64,000 bases of DNA from Zantedeschia hybrid cultivar (Eukaryota; Streptophyta; Magnoliopsida; Alismatales; Araceae). The notes below the pieces were generated by a model. It searched no databases. It was not told where the DNA came from and saw only the letters and a list, made by a program, of their open reading frames with translations. The stretch covers positions 49,619,196 through 49,683,195 of the forward strand of contig JARZZO010000013.1 of the NCBI GenBank assembly GCA_030544215.1, in the 5' to 3' direction. Shown in pieces: positions 1 through 11,617 of the stretch. The translations under genes and the position numbers were made by a program. Positions within the stretch are counted from its first letter, which is position 1. Every line of letters starts with the position of its first letter.

Positions 1-450
1 ACCACCGTCATGTCACGTGGACAAAACCTTTAAGTCACCTTTCGACAGACTCGTTCATGTTGGGGATTACGTGGATTGGAAGAAGAACACACATCATCGT
101 TATGGACTGTTGAAGAAGAAAATTTGATACGCTTCTCATGGGCATCTAATATTACTTTGGTCACATACCCATTTGATTCATTGAGTTCCTTGTACGAAGG
201 ATAAATATGTAAAAAATCAGAAATATCCATGTTAATCCATCGTCAGTCTCAAGCACCTCAGACATGAACTTGAATTAACTTAAAGCTAAATGATCAAATG
301 GATGTTCCACTAAACAAATGACATACAAGATGATTTTTCAAATACGATGCTGTAAAATAAAGCCATCATATAAACATTATCTATAATCTTATTCATAAGA
401 AAAGTTTTAACTATAATACGAAGGAAAACTGAAATAAGTCCAAGTTCATT
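1..450. other. Non-coding intergenic DNA with a diverged repeat
   Basis: No gene recognised. Bases about 20-125 share several short words (for example the words around 'gactcgttcatgttgg' and 'gaacacacatca') with about 1465-1590, so both look like diverged copies of one dispersed repeat flanking the U2-like sequence. Confidence 0.4.
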
Positions 451-767
451 AGTTCAATCTTCTACATATAAGTTCAAGCCGGTGTAGGCTAATCGTTAAA
501 GTTGAAATACAGGGGATTTGGAAAAGCAGCCCATTAACAGATCTCCAGACAAATATTTTAACAAATCGGTCCATCAACGGAGCTCCCTCCACACAAGCTT
601 GCCGTGCCGCAAGGCGCCGGCGAATGAAAGTAGATGTTTCTGGTCTTATGGCAACCACGATGGCTAACAGCCTTAGCCTCAAGGCCCTCAACAATGGCTG
701 AAGAAGAAAATGGGCCGGGCAAGGGCCCAGCAGTGCGATCCACAAAAATTTAAAAATTAGTATTGGT

Positions 768-963
768 AGGGGTGCGCCGGGCCCGAGCTGTAGTGCAACG
801 CAAGGGCGACGCTCGAAGGCCCCAGTGGCAAGCCACTGTGGACGGGCCCTCCCCCACAACAAATTAATTTAATATCATGTGGGCCGATGGCCCACGTATC
901 AGATATTAAACTGATAAGAACAGATACTACACTTGATCTTAGCCAAAAGGCCGAGAAAGGTAT
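768..963 (-). ncRNA. U2: U2 spliceosomal snRNA (gene or pseudogene copy)
   Basis: Read on the minus strand from 963, the sequence begins with the U2 5' end ATACCTTTCTCGGCC and continues with the TTTTGGCTAAGATCAAG block. It then carries the branch-point recognition core GTGTAGTATCTG, the TTATCAGTTTAATATC stretch and the GTGGGCCATCGGCCCAC stem. The 3' half contains the conserved stem-loop region and ends in a GCGCACCCC tail. The span is 196 nt, the usual size of plant U2. In the spliceosome U2 pairs with the intron branch point. Oddities: the Sm-site region reads AATTTGTTGTGG rather than an uninterrupted U-run, and within about 120 bases upstream (964-1085) I see neither the plant upstream sequence element (RTCCCACATCG) nor a TATA box near -30. 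It may therefore be a retroposed or inactive copy. Identity as U2 is firm; activity is doubtful. Confidence 0.85.
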
Positions 964-1809
964 GAGTTGAAAAGATGACCCGAGACCTCCTCTTGTTGGA
1001 GCCTGCGGCTCTTGGCTTTCCCGATCTTCCGATACCCTACTATACAAGCTCTCACATATGTTTCGTTACGGCTACAAACCCGGACTCAGCTGTCACTGGA
1101 TTAGGGAGAAACGGACGAAACAGGAAAACATATGAACGAAACATAAATCGCAGTGACTGGTTATGTGCTTGTTCAAATGAGAATACATTTAACACTCGGC
1201 ATTCACTGACATCGATCTATGAAGAGAAGAATTGGCATGTTTATGCAAGGGAGTCATAATGATTGGGTGGGTCTCATTCGACTCAAATAGAGTTAGCTGG
1301 TTTGGTAGTTATCCATTTGATATTTGGCTTAATGATGAAGCTCTTGATTATGGGGTTTGTAGGGCTTTCATGCGACACCAGTTCTATTGTGCCCGTTCGA
1401 TGGGATTATATAGGGCCAATCTACAAACATATAGCATGCTGTCCACTGTCTTGTACACAGAACCCTAACTCACCTTTTGGACTGATTCGTTCATGTTGGC
1501 GTTAGATGGATTGGGCCTTCAAAGTTCAAACAAAAACGGGCGTTGAAAGAACACACATCAACCGTTATTCAAGAAAACTTAATGAGAAATACTTACTATA
1601 GTGTCTGGACTTTGCAAATCCACATAAATTGCAATGTCGCAGTAATACCATCAGTTAATGATCATACGAATATCAAGCAATCCCATACTATTTTTATTTT
1701 TTTTAAAAAAATTGCCGAACCAAAGGGTCACCTTAATTTGACCTTTGTGGATGCTCAAGCAATCTGACTTGCCAAGTGTGCGACTCAAACTTAACATAGT
1801 TTTCCACTA

Positions 1810-1985
1810 AGGGAGTTTCCCTTACACTTTTTTTTGAATGTGGCCCAATGGCCAAGAGATAAAGATTCCAACAACATCAAGGCTACATATGACTGGGGAG
1901 TTTTTAGGCTCCAACTAAGTTCGAACCTGAGATCTTCCATTTGAAAAGGAGGTGGTGAACCAACTGTCTTAAGCAATTGATTTGT
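1810..1985 (-). repeat. SINE-like tRNA-derived module, copy 1
   Basis: On the minus strand this contains GCTTAAGACAGTTGGTTCACC, like a pol III A box, followed about 40 bases later by a GGTTCGAAC-like B box in the words 'aggttcgaactt'. A second copy lies at about 2170-2310. The two-copy structure plus A/B-box spacing suggests a tRNA-derived SINE; target-site duplications were not resolved. Confidence 0.4.
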
Positions 1986-2007
1986 TTACCTTATACTTTT
2001 TTTTTTT

Positions 2008-2095
2008 TTGGTCGGTGGCACAGTGGTCAGGTATAGACAAATATTTACAAGTGACCTGGGATTGAACCCGAGATGTCCTCCAGAATTAGAGATAT
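2008..2095 (+). repeat. SINE-like module with A and B boxes
   Basis: The plus strand has GTGGCACAGTGGTC (A-box-like) and, about 40 bases on, GGATTGAACCCGAG (B-box-like). It follows a T-run. It resembles the 5' part of a plant tRNA-derived SINE such as the Au family, but is too short to be sure. Confidence 0.35.
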
Positions 2096-2169
2096 TTCCG
2101 CACTGGTCGAAAATTCCGCCTAATTAGGCGAGTGTTCTAGGTCCGCCTGATTTTTCAAGGAAGTAATCC

Positions 2170-2312
2170 CACGAACCAGGAGATAAAGATCTCAACAACT
2201 CAATTTTTGGGTGCAAGACTGGGGAGGTTTTAAGCTCCAACTAAGATCGAACTTGAGACCTCCTTTTTAAAAAAAAGGTGGTGAACCAACTGTCCTAAGC
2301 TGCTGGTCCCAT
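2170..2312 (-). repeat. SINE-like tRNA-derived module, copy 2
   Basis: Diverged copy of the module at 1810-1985. It shares 'aggagataaagat', 'gactggggagg', 'ctccaactaag' and 'ggtggtgaaccaactgtc' in the same order. The minus strand carries the same A-box-like and B-box-like words. Confidence 0.4.
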
Positions 2313-2854
2313 TTAATTCATTGAGTACTCTGGCTTGGGAAAGACACCCACGTCAATCATCATCTTTCCCTCTTCAACTCCTCTCCTCATGAACACCCCC
2401 CCTAGCCCTTACATGCCGTGCCATTCCCAAAGTTGCAGAGTGGGGGTGGAGGGGGGTTTAATTTTGAAGATCTAAAAAACTTAAAATTAACTTGTCTCGA
2501 TCGCTGGTCTGCTACCCCATGTCTCCACCCTTAGTGGCACATCAAGCCCCCACCTCTCCCCTCCTCTTCTTGGAGGCATCATTTCCTGTGCTGGGCTCAA
2601 GCACAATGATTCCTCCACACATGCCTAGAAGACCCTTGTGGGGCAGGGTCCTCCTCCTCCTCTAGGCCGTGTTTGGCACCACAACGTGAGGAAGTGCAGA
2701 AGATATTCTAAAGATAAGGCAGGAATAAGGACCTAAAGCATTCGCATATTATATTTTGCATTCAAATAAGGTTGTTGTGCTATCACACTTACAGATATTG
2801 TGATGCATTTAAAAAGTCACATTCTATTCTTATTCTTTAGTCCTTATCTTTTAG

Positions 2855-3255
2855 GGATTTTGAATATATACCCTTAAAATATGTCATATTTGCATCTATA
2901 CCTCAACTCCCACATGTATGTGTTTTCAGAACCCTTGAAATCTAAGTCCCTTTGTCAAAATAATATTAAATTCTAATTGAATATGCGAAAAAGATTCTGC
3001 AAATTTTGAGAACATCAAGGGTACATATGTAAAGTTTTCGTCAACTTAAGGAGACAAATGCAAAATATCAGTAAATTTAAGGGTATATATGTAAAATCCT
3101 TAAGTCTGATTTAATGTCATTTTGACGGAGGAGTATAGCCGCAGCATTTCTAAAATTATCGAGATATAAAAATAAAGATGCATGAGTTAAGAATATAGAT
3201 GTAAATATAGTGTATTGCAGAGGAATATATGCAAAATCCCTATCTTTTAATATCA
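2855..3255. mobile_element. Fold-back MITE-like element
   Basis: The left arm (TTTTAGGGATTTTGAATATA, then cccttaaaatatgtcatatttgcat) is matched in inverted orientation by the right arm (ggaatatatgcaaaatccc, tatctttta). The middle also carries 'gggtatatatgtaaaatcc'. No coding capacity. The ends resemble MITEs whose termini read like AGGGATTTTGCATATATACCC; the family was not identified. Confidence 0.45.
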
Positions 3256-3482
3256 AGTTTTTGAACTTCACGTTTGAGTCCTTACAAGTGGCTGGTGCTG
3301 GGAGGTTGTGTGGTGTTGGGCGGGGGGAGCAGCTTACTCAGGTTCTTTTTGTGTCTAGATTTGATGGATAAGACATTACAATGCACTTTTGCTGCTTCTT
3401 TGCTCACAGGAGGGACAATGCACTTTTTGCTATTTCTTTGGTCACCGGAGGGAAAACTATTGGTTGAGTGACTTGTGTCAAA

Positions 3483-3695
3483 GTCAGGATTTGCTGACTC
3501 AAAGAATCAGACTGACTCAGTTCTCTTATGATCTAATACGAGTCGATTTAAATCGGGTCGACTCGTATAGATTTGGTCGAGTCATATAGAAAAGTTGCAT
3601 AAATTTAGTTGAATCGCACTGGCTCGAATTCATTATGATACAGTATAAGTCGTTTGAATTGACACGAGTTAATTAGTACAACAAATTATGGTCCA
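3483..3695 (+). repeat. Dispersed 'gagtcg' repeat, copy 1
   Basis: About 200 bases rich in GAGTCG/CGACTC words (gactcagttctcttatgatc, acgagtcga, gggtcgactcg, ggtcgagtc, atagaaaagtt). A recognisable second copy in the same orientation is at 16298-16495. No ORF of note; family unknown. Confidence 0.45.
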
Positions 3696-3699
3696 AATC

Positions 3700-4415
3700 C
3701 AATAAGAGTGACATCAGCAGGAGGAACATATGCCTTTCTTTCTTTATAACTTTCTTCCTTTCTTTCAGTCTTTTCCTCTTTCTTTCTTGTGAATGATTAG
3801 AAACAGCCTCAAGCTTAGGAGCGAAGTGAGTGAAGCAAGGACCACCCCAAGATCCTTCTTATTTTTAAACCTGGACATGAAGTATGGAGCATGTGGAGCA
3901 ATCATATTCCTAGGTTACTACCAAGAATTTAAAATATAGCATGGAGCTTGTGGTCGCAATCACATGACTAGTTTACGACCACATATTATATTTAAAAAAA
4001 TAAAAAAATTTGATAATTTTTTAAATATTCAATAACTCACTTATGATTGTTTTCATCATCTATGATCTTAAAACTTAATTTTAACCGTCTAAAAGATATA
4101 TGTAAATTTTGATTTTTAAAATTATAAAAGAATAGTAAAAAAAATAAAAAAAAATTGTCAGATTAGACCTTACGATCATTCTTATCTCTTAGAGTTTTAG
4201 TCCTCAACACTAACTTACACATAAAATTAGATGGCTTAAGTTTTGAATGCCTCTTGATATAACTATATTTTTTATAAAGTTATCATATTTTTTATAAAAT
4301 TACGATCATTTATAAAGTTATCATATTTTTTATTTTTTAAATATAAAGGAAACATCAAAACAATACATTACGAATTATAGCAAAAATACCATAATACTCC
4401 TCTATATATATAGAG
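3700..4415. other. AT-rich intergenic DNA
   Basis: Low-complexity A/T-rich sequence with several 'ttttttataaagttatcat' repeats near 4265-4330. No gene or RNA recognised. Confidence 0.5.
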
Positions 4416-4423
4416 CAGTACTC

Positions 4424-4477
<54 letters not shown>
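4424..4477. repeat. (CT)n(AT)n(GA)n palindromic microsatellite
   Basis: A run of CT dinucleotides, then TA dinucleotides, then GA dinucleotides. The whole tract is its own reverse complement and can form a long hairpin. Confidence 0.8.
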
Positions 4478-4489
4478 GGAGAGGTGGAG

Positions 4490-6540
4490 TGAAGGCAAGT
4501 TGGAAGAGTGGTGTTCTCATTATCTACACATGCCCCCCACGCCTTGCACTCCTACCTTCTTCCTGTCTTCCTCCTCCACTTGCCCACCCTTTTAAGTGAA
4601 GACAAAACCTCTCCTGCCTAATATTCCAAGACTAATTAAGTTCTGTTCAAACGCTTGTGAGCCCTAGTCCACCACGCAAGCGATTGATGCTGTTCTGGTT
4701 CCTTGCCGTGTGAGAAATTATGTGGTCAACTTGAAACGATCACCCTTCTCTAGTTTCTTCCTCCTGCATCTCTCTACGCATCCATTTATCCTTCTGTCGA
4801 TCTGTCTCACTCTTTTAGCTAAAATTAGTATCAGACGGAGGGAGCTTTGATGGCGTGGTAGCATTTTGAGTCTTTGAAAACGCTCAAAGGGAGAGTGAAT
4901 CATCTCGGTGCAGCCGCAAAGGAAATTGTGACTGTGGGCCGAGGTCTGCATCAGCGGCAGATCTAACGCTGACTCGACCGGATTTTGCAAAGTCTACTGG
5001 TCTAATTCAACGCACTTTAATTTGAAATTTTACTATTCTAATTCAGGACTCCACTAACTTAATTCACCACTTCATATGACCTAACTCAAGATTTTACTGA
5101 TCTAATTATATGACTTAATGTTCGAGTGATTTTATTGAACAAAATTTTTGTATTCGTAACTAATTTATATCAAATTTACTATATTTATTTTTTTGAAAAA
5201 ATTACATGTTCTTAATTATTGTGTAATCAAAACTAGATCGGATAACAACTGATCTCTGATCTCTGTACAATATAAGTATTTCTCTAAAAAAAGTTGATAT
5301 TAGCTAGTTTTGGTTAGAGCTAAAACAGGTCGTGGACTAATGTGGAGACCCACTCAAAGAGCAGGATGCTCTCGTCTCGACGTCCACACCTTCCTCTTCC
5401 ATATGGATGTCCTGTCCATTTTGTTGCTTGTTGTGTGGTACCCTTTCCTCATGGCCCCCACTGCGAAATCTTCGTCCCTTTTGCCTGTCGTGCACGTTTT
5501 TGTCCTCACTTGCAGTGGCCGCCGACCAGCCGCGGGGTCTTCGGGATCTGAAGAATAATACCTACGCCAGCGCCCTGCCATGGCTGTTCTCTGTTCCTCG
5601 AAGCCGAAGGGAGGGGCCCTAATGGCAATGGGTGCAAATATTGCCAGCCCACAGGGAGTATCTAGCGGGAGACGATAAGATTCTTTAGATTTCTTTTTTT
5701 TAAAATGAGAGTACACGTAATTTATATTGAAAAAGTTTACCAATTATTTTATTAAAAAAGATGAGTTATTCATTTTTTCTTTACGAGCGAAAACACATTA
5801 TAAATAAAAAAAGAGGTTTGAAAGATCTCTTACTTTCGCAGAGAGAGGGAGAGACGACAATAAGGTAAGACCCACTTTATACTCTATAAGGGATATTATA
5901 TGCACATTTTTTTCAAAAAAGATCATTATACAGATGTCAACCTTTGAATACGAGGACAAGTCTTTGGATAAAACTCTAAACTCTATTACATGCACATATT
6001 TCTTTTGGAGGATCATAATATGGATGCCGAAGTCTGAATTTGTAGACAGTAAGTGGATATCATTTTTTATAGTTAAGACTTCGAATCACCAAATAATTTA
6101 GATGGTCAACTTTGTGAAAAATTATGTATGTATTTAGATTTTAAGTCGTATTAGATGCTACACTAATATAATCTTTTAATAAGTCTCTTCAATTTGTATA
6201 TTTTTTAAAACTCCTCACAATCTTTAAATCATCTTTAAAAAGTTTCTTTTAAAGAGTTGAGGGAACCTTTAGACACACCTTAAATAATTGTAGGGACTAT
6301 TAAAAATATAAATATTACAGATATTTATAAAAATATTAAAATATTATAATGACTGAAAAGTAGAAGTAAAAAGTTATTTATAATATTATAGTTTTTTAAA
6401 ACATATATTAACAGAAATTTATCAAAATTATTTATGTAAACGTACCTTGGATTTAGGGAGAGTGGGGTGGGCCGTGGACGGAGGAACATGTGGACCCTCC
6501 CAGGCCCACGCGGTTCAACCGGCAACAGCCGGTGACCTGA
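4490..6540. other. Intergenic DNA upstream of the first dCTP pyrophosphatase gene
   Basis: No gene that I can support. Open stretches around 4718-4990 and 5310-5743 lack family resemblance. Between about 5880 and 6045 there are two diverged copies of a module (tgcacatttttttcaaaaaagatcat / tgcacatatttcttttggaggatcat). The last part (5700-6440) is very AT-rich. Confidence 0.45.
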
Positions 6541-6545
6541 ACTCC

Positions 6546-6553
6546 CATAAAAA
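6546..6553 (+). promoter_or_regulatory. Possible TATA box of first dCTP pyrophosphatase gene
   Basis: CATAAAAA in an otherwise GC-richer stretch, about 315 bases upstream of the ATG. It is followed by a purine/pyrimidine-rich leader (agagagaaactagagagacag) compatible with a 5' UTR. Confidence 0.35.
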
Positions 6554-6862
6554 CCCCGAAAAGTTACCCTAAGTGGGCCCCATCTCTCTCTCGTCTTCTT
6601 CGACCGCCGCTGCCCTCTATTTCTATACGAAGGTCTTCTCTTTGCAGCCGTGGGAGTTTCAGAAGGTAGAGAGAGAAACTAGAGAGACAGAGGGGAAGGG
6701 GGAGCAGGGCAGGTGTCCCCTTACACTCGTAATCAAATCCCTTTTCCTTTTGTGGGTTTCTGTTTGCGGACAGTGGACAGGGACAGAGACACAGAAGGCC
6801 TGGAGGGAAAGAAAAGGGTGGCGGCAGAGGCAGCAGTAGCAGCAAAAGGCGAAGGGAGAAGG

Positions 6863-8277
6863 ATGGAGAGCGTTACCTTGGACGAGCTGAGGAAGAAGAT
6901 GGCGGACTTCGCCAAGGAGAGGGACTGGGATCAGTTCCACAGCCCTCGCAATCTCCTCCTGGCCCTGGTAAAAGCCTAAACAGACACCTCCCCCACACCC
7001 CACCCCACCTTCAAAGGAGGCATCTTTTCTTCTTCTCATGGGAGGAACCAAAACCCAGAAAGAAAAGGGAAAGCACTTTGCATGTCACAGCTTGGCCGTG
7101 GTTTTAGAACTAGAATCCCCCTCAAGTTGCACAGGACCCAGAAAGCTGCTTCCTTTTTTCATGGGTTCTGTTGAATATGCCTCAAATTTTCCATTTTTAG
7201 AACAAAAAAAAAAAGGCTCTTTGTACATTATGTCAAGATAGATATGATTTTTTTAGATTTTTCTTTCTTTCTTTCTTTCTTTCTTTTTAGCTTGTCTGTG
7301 TTCACGCATGCTCAAGATTGGAGGGGGAATATGCAGGAATGGGAGGTGGGTAATACCTTGGGTTTTCATGCAGAGCGTTGTGTGCAATTTTGTAGTTCAT
7401 GCTTGTGTTTGTGGGTGGGGTAGAGCAAAACCGTCGAAACTAAAAAGATGGGGGATGGTGTAGATGTTAAAAGAGCATGAAAGATAAGGTAGAAAAATGC
7501 CCTTTTTTTGCATAAAAAAGCACACCAGTCTTTTCATGGCCAAATAAAGTGAAACCATTGGAAGCAGAATCACTGATAGTACTGGTGAAAATAATTCCCT
7601 TTGTTGCTTCAGGTTGAGCCCACCATTCTACTTTTGTCAAGAACAATACAGATTGGTTCTTTTTCACAGCATAGGGGTCCATTTCTTATCAATGGGCCAT
7701 GGCTATGTTCCCCTTTTCTTTCCCTTTCATTTATCTTCTTCTGGTTCTTCTTCCTCTTTGTGTTTACCCCTCTCATCTTTTTCTGTTTCTGTTTCTGTTG
7801 TTGATGGTGTTGCTGTACTGGGATCCTCTTTTGCTCATGGATTGGATTGGATTTGATTTGGGGGGTACCCTGTACTATGGATTGACATGGCAGGTGGGGG
7901 AGGTGGGGGAGCTGTCAGAGATATTCCAGTGGAAAGGAGAGGTCCCCAAGGGGCTGCCGGGGTGGAAGGAGGAGGAGAAGGAGCACCTAGGTGAGGAGCT
8001 CTCCGACGTCCTTCTCTATCTGGTCCGGCTCTCCGACATCTGCGGCATCGATCTCGGCCGCGCTGCCCTTAGGAAGGTTGAGCTGAATGCCATCAAGTAC
8101 CCCGTCTCCCGCTGCAAGGGCTCCTCCAAGAAGCATGCTCACTACACCACCTCCGGCACCGGCAATGACACCGACGCCACCATCGACAATGACGGCAACA
8201 GCAGCTATGACAGTGATAGGAACCGTGCAGATAGTAATGGGTCGGCGACACAGACATTGGAAGGCGTCGCCATCTGA
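6863..8277 (+). CDS. dCTP pyrophosphatase 1-like MazG-family protein (copy 1, two exons)
   Basis: Exon 1 is 6863-6967 (35 codons, ends LLLAL at GTAAAA). Exon 2 is 7894-8277 (starts VGEVGEL after CAG, ends TGA). The join is in phase 0 and gives 162 aa. The exon 2 start has the MazG pattern E38-x2-E41, followed by E70-x2-D73 in EELSDVLLYL. These acidic residues bind Mg2+ in all-alpha NTP pyrophosphatases. The family (DCTPP1) hydrolyses dCTP and modified dCTPs to dCMP and pyrophosphate, cleaning the nucleotide pool; plant location was not inferable. Residues after about 105 (KGSSKKHAHY, then an Asn/Asp/Ser/Thr-rich tail) are low complexity and differ from copy 2. The intron (926 bases) carries a (TTTC)n run at about 7260-7287. 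The start is chosen because it gives the conserved MxSVTLxELRKKMADFA N-terminus shared with copy 2. Confidence 0.88.
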
Positions 8278-9060
8278 GCACAACACAGCATCTCATTTCA
8301 TTATCTTCTTCCCTGACCCGCCATGTGTGTCATTTTCCTTTAGAGAATGCCATTAGTTTGTCTTTTTTAGAGTTTCATCTTCTTTCTTGTTTAGGATGAA
8401 GAAGTTGCTGACCTGCTGAGGACTGGTGTGGAGGGTGGGGGTGGGGCTTGTTCTTGGCTGCATGGGAACCATCCTGGGTGGTGTGGGAGATGAACAGGTG
8501 GATAGAGATGGATGGATACTTGATAGGCAGAAGGGTAGGGTGGAAAGATCTGCTTTGTGGGAACACAGATGGTGATGTGGGGAACGGGTGTTTCAGTGAG
8601 CAAACTATGTTCCAGTGGATAGATAAAAATATCCCAAGAAGAAAAAAGCTGTCTTTTCAATTATGAATGATGAATGTATGTCTATCATAATTTTTGCCTT
8701 TTCTTGTTGTTGTTCATCATCTGGCATGAGTTTTCAGCATGTTCTGCTATATGTACATTTCCCCTTCAACTTGCAGTTCTGTTGTACACAGGTATGTACC
8801 TTTTGGGAGTGGGAAGGAGAGCTATATGAGTGTGTCTGTGCCACTGATATAGGCTTGTTCGTCTCGTTGTGCAAAGCACTATTCTTGCCTGTGCTCTTGG
8901 GATTTTTGCTCTGTTTTCGAATCCTGCCCAGGTATTCTGAATTCAGGAGCTGTGGTTTCTCTGTTGCTCAAGATATGGGGCAAACTGAGGAAACAGAGGG
9001 ATGGCAGGATTGAGGCTGTAGCCTTTAGTTTGTCTGTTTATGATAAGAAGAGCAGATAAG
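8278..9060 (+). other. 3' UTR and downstream flank shared with copy 2
   Basis: The flank resembles the flank of copy 2 in word order. 'tgatgaatgtatgtctatc' corresponds to about 15340, and 'gaatcctgcccaggtattctg' near 8917 corresponds to 'gattcctgcccaggtgttctg' near 15609. The ancient duplication therefore included downstream DNA. No separate gene seen. Confidence 0.5.
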
Positions 9061-9754
9061 TGCAGAAAGAGACAGAAGAATCTGTGCAATTACAAAAAGA
9101 GCAATAACTCTGGATTGCATTTTTATCATAACATTCTTGCCACACATCACCAAAGTGATCAGACGGTCTGAGTTAAAGACGTTTTTGGCTCACTTCTGTC
9201 AGAGCTTTGTAAGCAAGAGCTTTAAAATGTGCTATCTGATCAGATGCTCTGAAAGCTTTCAGTAAGGTAAAACACATTTTGCACCTACCTGCATTTTTCT
9301 CTTGCAGTTTTAACCCTGTTATGCTAGTGAAAAAACCCTGTTAGAACTTGGTACAAACTCACTCAAACCCTGGTTCTAGTTTGGCCTGCTTCGCTCATCT
9401 TTCTTCCTCTAAAAGTTACAGTGAGAACGTGAAATCATGGACGGAAGAAGGGTCATGTAAACATCTCTCCTTTCTTTTCACAGAGTCTCCAAACTAAGAA
9501 ATTAGGCAAGCAGCTATTTTCTTTTAAATTAATTCTTTCTTGTCTCTTCACATTTGTAATTTGAAAAGGAGGACAAATAGCACACGAGGATGTGGAATGG
9601 TAATACTCGAACGCTTCAGATCAAACAAAGAGGAAATAAATACCCAAGGCCAAACGACATAGCCGCAGTAAGCTTTCTAAGTAATTCTGGCTACCACTCT
9701 GCTAAAAGAAGGATAAGATTTAGGAAGGGCTTTAGAGCAATGTTTTGATTGCAC
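9061..9754. other. Intergenic DNA, nothing recognised
   Basis: No coding region, RNA gene or clear repeat recognised on either strand. Confidence 0.4.
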
Positions 9755-9757
9755 TTA

Positions 9758-10053
9758 GGGTGTGTTTGGCAAAGCTTCTATTTGAAAGTTACTTTTGACT
9801 TCTATTTCTTACATAGAATGAGTTGAGGGAGAGAGGTTATGACTATTTTTGATTTGTTACAAAAGTTAACTCTTTCGTAACAACCTCATTTTTTCTCCAA
9901 TCTTGAAAGATCGTCCATTGTAATTTTTTGTTGGAAGTTAAGACACAAGAAAAATACTACATAAATGGCTTCGGAAATTCAATGACTTCTATAAGAAATA
10001 ACTAAGTGGAAATGTAAAAGTACTTCCAAATAAAAGTTGCGTCAAACACGGCC
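9758..10053. mobile_element. Tourist-like (PIF/Harbinger) MITE
   Basis: 296 bases flanked by TTA on both sides (9755-9757 and 10054-10056). The left end GGGTGTGTTTGGC and the inverted right end GGCCGTGTTTGAC are terminal inverted repeats; subterminal words (agttacttttgacttc / agtacttccaaataaaagtt) are also partly inverted. No ORF. TTA duplication plus GGxxxTGTTTGG ends fits Tourist-type MITEs. Related sequence occurs at 31263-31340 and 54631-54660. Confidence 0.6.
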
Positions 10054-10106
10054 TTAGCCACTTTTGCAATGTTGTGTGCTCATGGTCATGAACTCCTACT
10101 TATTGA

Positions 10107-10353
10107 GGGTCTGTTTACTTTGTGGATGTGGTATTCCGAGTTTCTTTTTTTCGGATTTCTTATTTCAGGAATGAGAAGAATTTATTTTAGATGAAATACG
10201 AAATAAGTAATTCTTATTTTCAAGTGAAATGTTTTATTCTATTTATTCTAGGAATAATGGGTCTACATAAAAAAATAACACATATGTGCTTCTAAAGCGA
10301 ACAATCTGCATAATCCGTCCTATTCGACTCTTATCTCGCAAACAAAGTGATCC
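10107..10353. mobile_element. MITE-like element, family shared with 21119-21358
   Basis: The ends look like degenerate inverted repeats (GGGTCTGTTTACTTTG and, inverted, GGATCACTTTGTTTGCG). The interior shares the words 'cctattcgactcttatctc' and 'ataagtaattc' with the element at 21119-21358. No ORF. Confidence 0.4.
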
Positions 10354-10562
10354 TTGCTTTATAGTCAGTGATCAATAATTAGATGATATGAATGTTGAGT
10401 TTCAATGGATTCTAAATTTGATAATTCTTTCTTAAGATTTGTTTTGATATCGACCGTTTATCTTGAAGATCAGACAATCAACATCGGTCAAATTAGTGAT
10501 GTTTGCAGCAAGAGTAGGGAAGTGACCATTTTCTTTCCCCTGGGATCTGAATCCATAGCGTA

Positions 10563-11616
10563 TGATGAGGCAGAATCCGATTCGGCCCATTAGAGCAGGT
10601 CTAAACCCCGTTCAGCCCAACAGTAGCAGTATCAGGCCCTCCGGGAGCCTCCAGCCCATCAGCGGCCCAGCAGCCCTCGGTCCCATAAGCGGCACCGTTG
10701 CTCCCGGCCCAACAGGCTTCGGCCCGTCAGCGGCCCATCAGCCTACGGCCCGGGAACAGCGCGGCAGCCCTAGGCCCAGCAGGCTTCGGCCCATCGGCGG
10801 CCCAACCCCCTTCGGCCCGATAGTCGAGTCCGGCCCACTCCGGTGGCGGATCAGGCACTATGGCGGTTTACCAGTAAGCCAAAACATAGTCCTATATCGG
10901 CTACCACCGTTAACCAACCTCTATCTTCTGCTATAAATACACCGCTATTTATTGCCAAAGGTATGCAACTCTTTGCCTCCGAGACCCTTAAGGACTACGG
11001 TCCAAATAGCATTAAAGCTACTTCTTGCCTTCTGAATCGAATCATCTTCAGAAGCTAACTTGACTGTCGGAGGGGGTTCCTAAGGGCCAGAGCCCGGGAC
11101 TCCTGCTGACCGGTTTCTTCTTCTTTCCCTCCTGCAGGAGCTCGGTTCGAATCATTGCCGACCTTCCCGAGTCGGTCTCGGCCGCCGACCTCGGATTCCT
11201 CTCCCTAGTCTCGACGCCGTGCGACGGCTGCCCCGCAACGGGAGACTCGACCCCGCGCTGTCCCCTCGTCCGACAAAAAGGGCTTTTGGACTCACTATCC
11301 AAGAGCAAGCCGAGTCCGAGACCCTTCCGGCCTCAGACCGTCGGCTTCGGCTTCATCGCCTGTCGGCAATACAGCCAGAAAGAGCTTCATCCGCGCCGCC
11401 CCTTCGCCCGCCGAAGGAGCCTCGGCTCCGACTTTCCGGAGACGAGCCTGCACCGACCGAAGCGCCCTTCGGCCTTCGGACCCTCGTCTTCGCCTCCGCC
11501 TCCTCGGCCTTCCGAATCTCCGTCGGACCTCAATAACACCGATCCGAACCGGCTTCGGATCCACTTCTTCGGGTTCCAGCCTCGGAATCCGGTCGTGATA
11601 GATCCAGTCTACATCA
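10563..11616 (+). mobile_element. Solo LTR of the Tat-type Ty3/gypsy family
   Basis: 1,054 bases starting TGATGAGGCAGAATCCG and ending GGCTACATCA-like (ctacatca). It is flanked by a perfect 5-base duplication GCGTA (10558-10562 and 11617-11621). Its sequence matches, in opposite orientation, the LTRs at 31762-32629, 52862-53737 and 53759-54625. It has the same GGCCC-rich upstream region and a TATA box (CTATAAATAC, 10931-10940). It is about 180 bases longer than those LTRs, so it is another subfamily. No internal element sequence is next to it, hence solo LTR formed by LTR-LTR recombination. Confidence 0.88.
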
Positions 11617-11617
11617 G

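Noticed and set aside
449..862. 137-codon minus-strand open frame across the U2-like sequence
   Set aside because: It overlaps the structured snRNA and its flank; no protein family resemblance.
5354..5743. 129-codon minus-strand open frame
   Set aside because: No recognisable domain, unusual composition and no promoter or splice evidence.
7699..7893. Upstream in-frame extension of exon 2 of the first pyrophosphatase gene
   Set aside because: It is pyrimidine-rich intron sequence ending in a CAG acceptor; the family begins with the exon 1 sequence and copy 2 has the same splice layout.
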